Shown piece by piece: positions 53,918 through 64,000 of a stretch of 64,000 bases of DNA. The notes beneath the pieces were generated by a model, which was not told where the DNA came from, made no database searches, and was given only the letters and a program-made list of their open reading frames with translations. Source of the stretch: Tomocerus qinae. Its lineage: Eukaryota; Arthropoda; Collembola; Entomobryomorpha; Tomoceridae. A program made the translations under genes and the position numbers. The stretch's first letter is position 1. Each line of letters starts with the position of its first letter. The stretch is from positions 6,877,501 through 6,941,500 of the forward strand of contig CM034550.1 of the NCBI GenBank assembly GCA_020055645.1. Reading direction: 5' to 3'.

Positions 53918-56900
53918 ATGGAAGAAACGGAGAAAGAAGACTTTTTCCCCAATGTAGACCTCAGTGTCTGGTTTCGTTCTTGTCAAAAAGAAGTTGAAAT
54001 CCCTTTGGAAGGGAAAGTTACTTGCGGTAAGTCTATCTCTATCTGTATCTACTACCTTCTTCGGAAATTTACACCCAAACCAAAGGAAATGGACAGGAAA
54101 TGAGAAAGTTACGACCACTTCATAAATATAACTTGCAAGCAGCCGCTGCTAACTTTTCTATTCCGGTCGTTATATCTATCTAAAACCAAAAGTTAACTTG
54201 ACATGCAATGAAATAAACCTTCAACCTTCCTCCAAAATGTTTACCGCCACGAAGGCGTAATTACCATTTTCCGACTCTGTATATCTATCTAAGACACAAA
54301 TAACATATTTTGCTGATTTTAGAGGACCAATTAATAACTTGCCTGATGTGATGTTGTCAGTAGAATTGACAATATCCTTGTTGTTCTATCCTGAAAATTA
54401 TTTCCTAGGGACAAAGAAAACTTGTCCTACTGGCTGGAGAGTGAACTGTTTTTACGTCGGTAGAAAATATCTAGTTGAGAGGAGAAAATTAAATTCCTAC
54501 GGTTTATAGCGTCTATAAATAGGAACACAGCGGAAGCATTGTAGTTTAATGTAGCAGTAAAATGTTATGAGCTCTATTGTTTCAGAGAAAGTAGAAATGT
54601 AAGGTATTAAAGAAAGTTATTTTCTATCTATCACAGGAATAGTACCGCAGTGGCTCAATGGTTCATTAATTCGTAATGGACCAAGCGGCGTGGATGTCTA
54701 CGGCCCTGGTTCCTACAAACACTTATTCGATGCTCCAGGCTTTCTACAGAAATTCGAGATTTCCAATGGAACTGTAAGATACACAAATAGATTTATGAGA
54801 ACAAAGACTTTCAACCGAAATTTCGTAGCGCAGCGATTAGTGCTCAATGAGTTCGGCACAGCAGCTGTACCCGATCCGTGCCAAACTATTTTTCAAAGGT
54901 CAGATTTATTTACAAATTCCAATCAACACATGTTCATGAAAAAGAAAACAATATTCAATGAAAGGAATATTTTTGGAAATATGCAACACCTACAGAATTG
55001 CAGCCGTTTTCCTAGGACCAGTTGATGCAACATTGACCGACAATGCAAATATAAGTATTCACCCTTTTGGAGATGAAATATATTCTTTGGCAGAAACACC
55101 TTTTGCTCACAGAATTGATCTACAAACTCTGGATACTATCAACACGGTATGATTTATAGCGCATAAAACCCATGCTATTTAACATTGGAATTTGGAAACT
55201 ATATTTAACGCTCATTAGTGCAGCGTTAAACCTGTTAAGCCAGGGACACTTAGTCAGAGGTAGAAAATTGAGATTGAACTTTTTATACTTACTGATTTTT
55301 GTCAAGGTTATCGATTGGTATTTTCCTATCTGCAAAAACACAGTCTGATTTATTCGTAGTTTCATGAGACCTCTATAGTGCAATTCCGTCACGCACTAGT
55401 TGATTCTAAATGTCGAACACCGAACATGCAATGAAATAGTTTTTAGATATCCACAAACGAGCAAATCAATTAACCAACACGAAAGTATTCAATTTGCGAT
55501 TATATATTTCAACTAAACCACTCGCATTTAGATATGATATACATATTATTTAAACAGCAATGGTAATTACCTCTATAACAATTTAACAAATGTCTAAAGC
55601 ACTAGTACTTATACTAACACCACAAATAGCAATAGTATAGAATTATACTCATATCTGTGCTTTATCTATACACATCAAAAATGGGCTTAATATGGTAGTT
55701 GGTACCCTTTACATTGGATTAAACACAAAGTTATTCATGTATAACAGAACAGAACTACATTCACGAGCTATAACTGCTGGATGAAAAAATTAGACATACC
55801 TTTTTTTCCTGTTGGTAACTGCGCTTATCTACTTCAAAATAATTCTATCGAGTTTAGTGTCGAGTCTAGTATTTTTTCCCAAATAAATCAGAAGATATAA
55901 ATTAGGTACCTAAGCGTTTTTACACATAAATAGATACCAATTTACCTTAATAGGTACATTCACGGTATCAAGTCAGGTTGTGAGTGATGATGGTGAAAAA
56001 TGTTTAAAAATCACTAGGATTGTGAAAAACGTAGTTGAGGTTTAACCGCAAGCGGTTGGAACAAAGCACAAACTCCTTTTGAATTAACAACTTATAGGAG
56101 AAGATTTATGTGTATGATTTGCACGTGTGCAATAGTGTACAGGTAGGTATTTAATCAGAATTTTGAGATGACAGTTATTGTTATTACAATAAAGCTTAGT
56201 AAAAATGAAGTTTAAGCATTAGGCAGAGGAAAACTCATCTCTGTTGGTTTTATTACGCTATTAATCTTAACGTGAATCATGTTTCAAGAACATAAACCTA
56301 CAAAGAAAGTTTGAACCTCTGCAAATAACCATCGTACTTAGTCTAGCTGTGATATACGTCATACTACTAAATAGATGGTACCAAGTAGTGCTAAGGACTA
56401 GCCTCTAATGTTATGATTATGACACTAGACGAGTCAAGGCAAATGATCTCTATAAAGATCCTTTTTGATCACAGATATAAATTGCATACCATTCTCGTTA
56501 GTATTGTTATTAACTTTAAATGGACTAACACGAAGTACCATGTTTGATCTGTAGACAGATAATAATTACTACCATTAATAATTTGCAACTGGTATGGATA
56601 ATAATGTAAGTGCAATGCCAAACATAATCTAAATTGTAGTAGAAGCAGTGTGTAAGTAAAAGTGTATAAAAGACGTCTAAAAATAAGCAGGACTAGAAGT
56701 ACTATAAGAGATGTAGTCAAACGAGTAAAGATTTTAAACTGGCGAGAAGATACTCTTCTGAGATAACACGTTTAGGTACATACGACATGAATTATAAATC
56801 TCATACACATTTTTATCGCAATAAATCTCAAAATGTACAATTAAACACACTTGTACTATATCGTTCCATTAACTCTCGATAAAACTTTATGTTCCCGAAT

Positions 56901-59900
56901 TACTAAACGTAGCACATTACGATACGAAATACCAATCTATGACTTTCAACACAAAAGCTATGCAATGTAGCGAAGAAGCTCTTTACCTTTCTACTCTTTT
57001 AACTGCTTCTGAATCTGAAAATAATGAGTTGCTAGGTTTAGAAATAACTAATGTTACAAAAGTACAGAGTCTGTACATAAATACACAGTCTGACACTATC
57101 TGTCATTGCTTATCTCCACTGTATAACTTACATGCTTATACATTACACAGAAATACAATATACCTTATTGTTCTGCACACTTATAGATACTATGTAAACA
57201 TGAACACATAAGTTGGGAACATATTGAAAATAGTACCAATAGAATGAACGTACACTTGGAATAAACCCAAAATTCTTTGTTGGAAAGCAGATGTTATGCT
57301 GACGGTGTACTCAATTTAGTCAGGTTTAGTTTTGTTACAGAATTAATGCCCTCGTAATTTAAAGCTGAAATCTTGGTATTTTTTACAAGAAAACTGAAAT
57401 AATAATTTGAGAAGATTTTTCTGAACTTAAACTTGAGAATACTGAATTGAGTATCACTGAGCTTTTATCTGCTAATATTGGAATATAAACAAATACGATG
57501 GGCCCTGAATTACGCAAATGGAGTGGAAATAAATTAAAAAATATAAGATTCTAATTTAGTTTGTACCAATTTTCAGATTGATGTCAACAAAGAATTTGGA
57601 ATAATCAATCATTCTTCCCACCCTCACGTTGCCGGAAGAAAAGTGTACAACATTGGTCAAAAATTAAATCTCTGGCACGGCCCCCACTACATCATTGCGG
57701 AAATGAATGTAGCTGATAAGTCAAACGGAAATAAAAGTAAACCTTACACAATGCCAAAGTAGAAGTTGGAGTACTTTTCTCTGCTTTTCGTTCACCTTAC
57801 AGACGAAGTTCACTGATAATTTTATGTATTAACTAAAATGTTGATGTAAAATGTGTGTTTATCTTATAGTAGACGATGATGACACGAAATCGGGAAGTTA
57901 TCAAGCCAATTCTCCGTGGTCGACTGCTGAGATCCTGGCAACGATCCCATCTCGTTGGCCTCTTAGTCTTTGCTACATGCACTCCTTTGCTCTCACACCA
58001 AACTACTTTATTGTGATTGAACAGCCGTTGTGCATTTTTCTGCCAACCGTTCCCCTATCTCAAATCGTTGGCGATCGAGCTCTCTCTTCCTGTTTAAAGT
58101 TTTATCCTGAGGAAGATACAATTTTCCACGTCGTTCCAAGATTCCACAAGGAACAAAAGGGTAGTTTTGTGGGACCAAGTCGTAGTCACTCCCGAAGAAG
58201 GACATTTAGGGCCCCTAGCCTTTTCTTCTTACACACCATCAATGCTTTTGAAGAAATTGAGAGTGGAGATACTGAAAATTATGACAATGAGAGCGTTAGC
58301 TCCGCTTCAGATAGCCTCATTGGAGATTCTGTAGTCATCGTCGTTGACATTTGTTGCTATAATGATCCATCTATGATTGACTGCATGTTCATTGACGCTT
58401 TAAAGGTCAGGTTACTACCTGCCATTATAATAATGTCAAAGAAACACCTTTAATGTACCCTACTCATAACATGCTCTAGTAATTGATTAATATCAAACTT
58501 CCCTTTTATAGGATGCTCATTCCAATCCAAACTATGCAAACATGTTCCGTGGAAGACCAAAACGATTCAGAATGAGATTGTCGGACTTTGACCGAAATTC
58601 TAGTCTGGGAATTATGCCACCGGCTGAATCTAGTGTGATTGTTGACATTGGTTGTGAGACGCCCAGGATTAATTACGACACTTACGACGGGCAACCCTAC
58701 CGGTATTTTTATGCAATCTCTTCTGATGTCGACTTGGAAAACCCTGGAACGGTAAGTAATAAGAATTTTCTATTTAATTACATCCATTTCTGTATAGCTA
58801 TGTTAAATCTGGTTTCTATAAGCTTAAAATATTCATTAAACTTTGATGTTTGGAAATAATTAGTCTACTGTTTATGTTATGTTATGTTAGCCATTAACTG
58901 CTGTGTATTAATGTACACATCTGTTTACAACATAACATGTATATTTTAGTAGATTATAGCTATACATCCATTTGTATGTGGGGAAATTATATAGTACACA
59001 TGATATTGTACTTAATAATGATAGTAGTGCATTGAAGAGATATTGTTTAATGAGTATAACGAACAGCCACTAGTAGATTACTATTGGAATAGAGGTTAAT
59101 ACTTAGGTGGTTAAGAAATGCCTCAAAGTTACCTTGTTTCTAAATATTAAGCATTGAGGACACTGTTGTCCCATGCAAATTGTACACAAAGAACGTATTA
59201 TGCTTCATGTCTATATACATTCATAGTTATAACACTATTAGAATGTATTATGTATGAAAATGAAAATTCCCTTGAGACTAATATTAATGAACCTTATACA
59301 GATTGCAGAGCTGTGAGAAACATGTGCCCAATGAGCACAAGTTGATAATGTTTATTATTAGCTTTTGCCTTTATGTCCTAAACTTTCTTGTGTTTGCATG
59401 ATTATCGTATATGTTTTATGAGTCATGATCGTAAACTAAATATTATAGGCAATACTAGTACTTATTCTATTTAATTGATAGTTGCACATTGCACTCTCGT
59501 TTTCATTTGTATATGAAGATATGAATAATCTTATAACCCTTAACGCAACACTACATCAAAACACTAAAAGTTCTTAAGAATTATGATGATACATATTTAT
59601 TTATGTTATGATGAAAATGTATTTTGTTATTGACACTGGACAATTAATTTGTCCCCAGTAGTAGTCACCCTTTATTTACTATTCTAATTTGAGACGAAAT
59701 TGTCTTATACAGAATTAAGAAAGGTTGAACTACATACTTTAATGTGGTGTATTATTTTAAATTGATGCCATTGCCTGTTACAATTGCAGCTAATCAAAGT
59801 GGACATAGAAAAGAAAACCTTCAAGACGTGGTGTGAGCCACAAGGCTATCCAAGCGAACCAATATTTGTGCCTCAACCCAATGCTATAGTAAGTTATTAA

Positions 59901-60188
59901 AAATTGCAGTAACTACCTAAGCAATTTATTCTATATCAATTTAATTAACAATGTTGATAATAATGGTAGAAAGAAGACGATGGAATCATTCTTTCTTCTG
60001 TGGTTTATGGAGGAGAGAAATCTTCTGGACCGAATAAAACCAGTCTCATCATTTTGAATGCTACTACGTGGGAATTAATTTCCAAAGTGGAAGTCGACTG
60101 TGAGTCTGCCATTCCAAAATGCTTACATGGATGGTTTTTCCCAAATAAAGCTGAAGAATCGAAATGCTATTCTAATTCCAAAAAGTAA
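53918..60188 (+). CDS. ninaB: Carotenoid oxygenase, ninaB/BCO family
   Basis: This is a non-heme iron enzyme cleaving carotenoids to retinal. In insects one such protein supplies the visual chromophore. Eight exons (53918-54026, 54637-54898, 54996-55146, 57577-57736, 57870-58405, 58512-58751, 59790-59888 and 59970-60188) give 1,776 nt and 591 aa in phase. Motifs in order: VPQWLNGSLIRNGPSG, VLNEFGTAAVPDPC, NHSSHPHV (iron His at about 189), CYMHSFALTPNYF (H265), LFFLHTINAFEE (H349), FRGRPKRF, CETPRINYDTYDGQPYRYFY, EDDGIILSSV and PKCLHGWFF (H572). All four iron ligands are present, so the enzyme is probably active. Oddities: the usual FDG-(M/L)-A-L motif reads FDAPGFLQKF, an Arg/Ser-rich segment (about 331-341) precedes H349, and an acidic/Ser insert (about 357-381) follows HTINAFEE. 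Intron 3 is 2.4 kb. Start ATG 53918 follows non-coding sequence. Confidence 0.94.
57862..57873 (+). other. NAGNAG tandem splice acceptor in the carotenoid oxygenase
   Basis: TTATAGTAG precedes GACGATGATGAC at exon 5. Use of the first or second AG would give IDDDD or NDDD, in the same frame. Confidence 0.6.
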
Positions 60189-61722
60189 CTTTTAAGAAAA
60201 CAAGTACCTAGAAACTACTAAATTATAAAACCAAATCTATGTAAACAGTCTTATAAAAATCACACGAATCGTCATTATTAAGAATCGTAATTAATAATCA
60301 CGGTTGAAGATAATTTAGATGTAAAATCCAAAATACAAACATTACATTGATGTTTGGAACCAGAACCACAATCAAAATAGACGAAATTCGAAATTATAAT
60401 TGATTGAAAACGAAGTACCTAAATGATATTTATATGTATAGTTTTGTGTGAACAAAATTATTGAGATATTATTAAAATGGTTTGTACAAACCTTTCTACT
60501 TATATTACCTTTATGATATAACCAAATTTTACTTAATTAGTTGAGTTAGCTAAAAATATGAGTTAATACACTATATTCTAATCAAAATAATTCCATATAC
60601 CTAGAGTAATACTCTATTCATGTAATTGTTCCTTGAAAATTGAAAATGCTAATTAAAACTGTTGACTTAATCATTGTTGATTCTAGTGGCATTTATTTTT
60701 AATTAAGATTTTTATGGATAGTTTATTTAATGAATAAATAGGTTTTTCAGCTCTTCTTTTGAATTTGGGTAACTCATTGTTTTAAGCAGTTTAGTTGATT
60801 GAGATAGAGAACATTTTTTGTTGATTTGGGTTTCAGTTGTATTTTAGTTTTATTCGGAGTTAACTATTTTAATTAGACAGTTTTGGCAAGAGTGTGATAT
60901 ATTTGGGTAATATATTGTTGGCGGAATTTTGTGTGAAATCCCCGCTATCGAAAGTGTTGTCTTATAAGCCGGAGTAAAAGAAAAATTTACCTTTGGAAGG
61001 GTTTCATTAGGACACAACGTGGCATCCGTGTTCGGATATAGTTGGGAATTCGTAAGAATTCACTTTCGGCTCACTTTACGTTCTCAGAAACACGAAATCC
61101 AAACCACAAAGTGAAGTTGGTCAAACCCAAGAGGAGGATCGGCTGGAATAAAATATTCGGAGATAAGGTATATAGGTTTTCGTGCTTTTATTTCCATCTA
61201 TACAGTCTATTGTTTTCTGGTATTGTATTAATACTCAATTAGAACGAATTACCTTCAGTAGTATTTACCAAACTGTAACAGCTACACACACAGACAGAAC
61301 TGAAGCAGAGACAGACAGAGACACACTTTAGTTGTTTACGTGTGTGTAGCCGTGTGAAAAAGGACTTGGTAGTATGAAAACCATATAGATATAGATTTGT
61401 AAATATTGAGAATAAAAATATATATTATACTTCTAAAGGAATAGTTGTTGAACAACTTGAATGAATCACACAGTCACACAACAAAAACAGTGTACAAGTT
61501 ATTCCACTTCATGGCATACAATAAAACATTATAGTGAAGAACTATACAATGTGGTAGAGTGTATGGAATAGGGAGTACCTACACATTGTACTTCTCTACT
61601 ACACCGTACTCATCAATTACAAAACTGCATTTTACGAAGACAGAACTACACTGCAATCCTCAGAATTTTATCTGGTAATCTACTATAAATTGGGGGAAAT
61701 AAATAGAAGATAATCTGACAGA
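60189..61722. other. Intergenic region between the carotenoid oxygenase and BLOC1S1
   Basis: No gene is recognised. The patch 61042-61170 has an open frame ending in a donor-like GATAAG|GTATAT and might be a BLOC1S1 5'-UTR exon, but nothing supports this firmly. A small inverted repeat (AGCTACACACAC / GTGTGTGTAGC, about 61279-61351) is present. Confidence 0.45.
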
Positions 61723-62949
61723 ATGTTGTCCTCAATGGTCAAGAAACACCAAGAGGACCAGTATAAATTAAAAGAGGAACAAGATCTGAGGAAGAAGGAG
61801 GCACTTTCGGCCGCTGCCAACTTGACAAATGCGATTACAGATCATCTCAATATTGGGTTAGCCAATCAGATTTTCTTCTCTAAGCTACTTCGCCCTTTTG
61901 AGTTTGTCTTCCACGTGAATCTTGCGTGTCTCCTTTAATTTGACACTGTGTCATCTAACATTTTCGGATTTTTAATACTGTCATTCTTTTGCAATTTTTA
62001 TTTGATGCCACTACTGCTATTGCAATATGTAATTTACCACTTAAGATGTACTAGTTTACATTTACATTCAAGTATTTTGATGATTTATTATGATTTTACA
62101 CTTTTATATTCAAATTGCAGAGGAATTTGCACAAGTGTAAATAAAATTCATCTTTCACGATCAAAGGACATTGTCAAAGATCTCCAAATTCTTAAACATT
62201 TTTGCAAATATCGCTTTAAAGATAAAATTATATTGCCTTTTCTCTTACACTGCACATGCTAAATTAATTTGAATTACAGAAAGCTTCAAAGTACATACTT
62301 AAACATTTTTTCAAAATTAGTGCTTTAAAAATTCGCTGCTCTGCTATTTTATCCTACATGCTAAATGAATTTTGTATAAAAATCTCTAAGAATTAATTAT
62401 CGAAAACTCCCAACTAAATGCAAAATTTTTTTTAAACATCTGTTGTATATTTTTTTCCAGTTCTCTTTTAAATCTGGTGAAAATTCCAATTTTTAAAAAT
62501 CGCTGTTTATATTTTTGGAACTTTTGGGGAATTTCGTTAACAATAGGTAATACGTGGTTTTTGGGATGATGCTAATTTCTTTTGTTTGATTTTGTGCAGT
62601 GTGGCTCAAGCTTACTTAAATGAGAAGAAATTAGATGCAGAAATGCGGACGTTGACGACGAATGCTGCTCAATTTGCCAAACAAACTCAACAGTGGCTGT
62701 CACTAATTGAGAACTTTAATACTGCTCTTAAAGAACTAGGTCATGTACAGAGTTGGGCAAAAGCAATAGAATCTGACGTAAAAACGATAACGTCTTCTTT
62801 AGAATATGTGTACAAAGGTAACAATGAGATTATGTAAATAATTTTCACAATTTTTAACACACTTGAAGAATTTTCGACAGTAATTCTCTTTGATTTTTAC
62901 AGCGACTCAAGAATCTTCCATCCCTAGGAGCAGCACTGGCAGCACGTGA
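61723..62949 (+). CDS. BLOC1S1: BLOC-1 subunit 1 (BLOC1S1/GCN5L1)
   Basis: This is a small coiled-coil subunit shared by the BLOC-1 and BORC complexes, which act in lysosome-related organelle formation and lysosome positioning. Mitochondrial acetylation roles are reported for vertebrate GCN5L1. Three exons (61723-61856, 62600-62817 and 62903-62949) give 132 aa, close to the human length. Diagnostic stretches are MLSSMVKKHQ, LTNAITDHLNIG|VAQAYL, NEKKLDAEM, AAQFAKQTQQWLSLIENFN, ALKELGHVQSWAKAIE and SLEYVYKG. The tail ATQESSIPRSSTGST is short and polar. Phases are 2, 1 and closed. The first intron donor is GTTAGC, weaker than the others. The start Met matches the family start. A polyadenylation signal AATAAA lies at 63197-63202. 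Confidence 0.96.
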
Positions 62950-63202
62950 TGAATCAATACTTGAATTATAGGAAAGCGTTCAATATCGAATATAGGAGAG
63001 ACAAAATTACTTATTAACTATGCTAAATTACGTATGTATGTATAATGTATTGTAATGTTATGCAGATAATTCCTACAGAATGATTACCCTGAAAGGACAT
63101 TCGCTTTTCTACGAAATAATTATATGTTTTGAGTTTTAAATCGGAAAAAGCGTGTCTTTACAGAAACTGACTGATGTCAATATTTATCCTTAAAGCAATA
63201 AA

Positions 63203-64000
63203 TATTACTATACTTATTTGCGCAATTAAATATAATGAACGTAAAATATTATTTCGCCTATTCTGTCAGACTGTTAAGCTAATCTAGCTCCAATAACTTC
63301 AAGCCCTGTAATAATTAGAACTGAATCATGTCTTGGTGTTATATCACATAATTTGTAATGTTTATATAAAATGCAATGGTAAATGCTCACTACGAGTGCG
63401 AATTCCGTTGCAATTTGCAAAGAATACTTGTTTATACCATATCCATGCACCTTATACTATAATGAAACTGCGCAATAAATCATGCTAATAATTATTTCTA
63501 AATCTGTGGTGCTCCTTGTGTATATTTTTAATATTTCATCTGTGCAGGTACTAGAGAGTAATGTGTTCCGATTGTTGATATTGGTTTTGATTGTAATAAG
63601 AGAAATTGACTGATCATATTAAACAAGCATAAATGCCAGAGTATTATTACGATATAGATACTATTTACAAGTAATAGATAAATAGGTACTTAGATAATAG
63701 ATAAATAGTAATTTTGCGGTATAGAATTTAATATTCATAAACTTGAAAAGAGAAAATTTCTGATGTGTAATAAAAATCCTAGATCAAGGAGAATTGCAGT
63801 TCTTGTATTTATAAAAATTGTACAAAATCACTGAGTTTTATGCTTTTGTTCGAAATGAAAAAGGATGGAAACTACAGTTTTTCTTCGAAGGAGTCACGAG
63901 AAGAAGTAATTAAACCCATTAGCTATAGTAAAACGTCGGATTTTCAGCAAGTTTTTATTTACATCCAAAACAATAAGAATTATATTTTTGAGTTTCAGGT
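63203..64000. other. Right end of window, no recognised gene
   Basis: The sequence is AT-rich 3'-flanking DNA. The last bases (TTTTTGAGTTTCAG|GT) resemble a plus-strand splice acceptor, so an exon of the next gene could begin at the window edge. Confidence 0.4.

Noticed and set aside
57851-58453. 200-codon ORF as a separate gene
   Set aside because: It is exon 5 of the carotenoid oxygenase plus intron read-through at both ends. The motifs belong to that enzyme.

Overview
The window looks like nuclear DNA from an arthropod, probably a hexapod (insect or springtail). It is AT-rich, with spliced genes that use GT-AG introns, and it carries a CRF-like diuretic hormone (DH44) receptor and a single ninaB/BCO-type carotenoid oxygenase. 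The species cannot be told from the sequence alone.

Layout. 1-5447: no gene recognised. 5448-24006 (minus): an 11-exon DH44/CRF-like class B GPCR whose exons join in frame to 632 aa. Its first coding intron (11956-23351, 11.4 kb) contains a same-strand, single-coding-exon TMEM258 gene (17555-17791), a hAT-like non-autonomous transposon (12824-13805) carrying a decayed fragment of a METTL24-like methyltransferase, and a 508-bp foldback element with ~100-bp inverted repeats (22449-22956). 24007-42019: an 18-kb gene-poor stretch with small foldback elements, a composite 75-bp/322-bp repeat cluster that ends in a 74-bp perfect palindrome (38123-38829), and a few unassigned exon-like ORFs. 42020-44007 (plus): the proteasome ATPase Rpt6/PSMC5 in seven exons. 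45942-50944 and beyond (minus): an OCRL/INPP5B inositol polyphosphate 5-phosphatase with PH, 5-phosphatase, ASH and RhoGAP-like domains. Its first exon was not found. 52.4-52.9 kb: an unidentified coding-like patch, followed by a minisatellite at 53.3-53.5 kb. 53918-60188 (plus): a carotenoid oxygenase in eight exons with all four iron-ligand histidines. 61723-62949 (plus): BLOC1S1 in three exons.

The genes do not form a pathway. PSMC5 (proteasome), TMEM258 (oligosaccharyltransferase), OCRL and BLOC1S1 (endolysosomal traffic) are housekeeping genes. The DH44 receptor and the carotenoid oxygenase serve neuroendocrine and visual/retinoid functions. PSMC5 and OCRL converge tail to tail, and OCRL and the carotenoid oxygenase lie head to head.

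The most unusual items are the hAT-like element with a captured host methyltransferase fragment, the palindrome-capped repeat cluster at 38 kb, the nested TMEM258, and two microexons (14 nt in the GPCR, 27 nt in PSMC5). All identifications rest on remembered family motifs and hand-checked splice phases. No database search was run.
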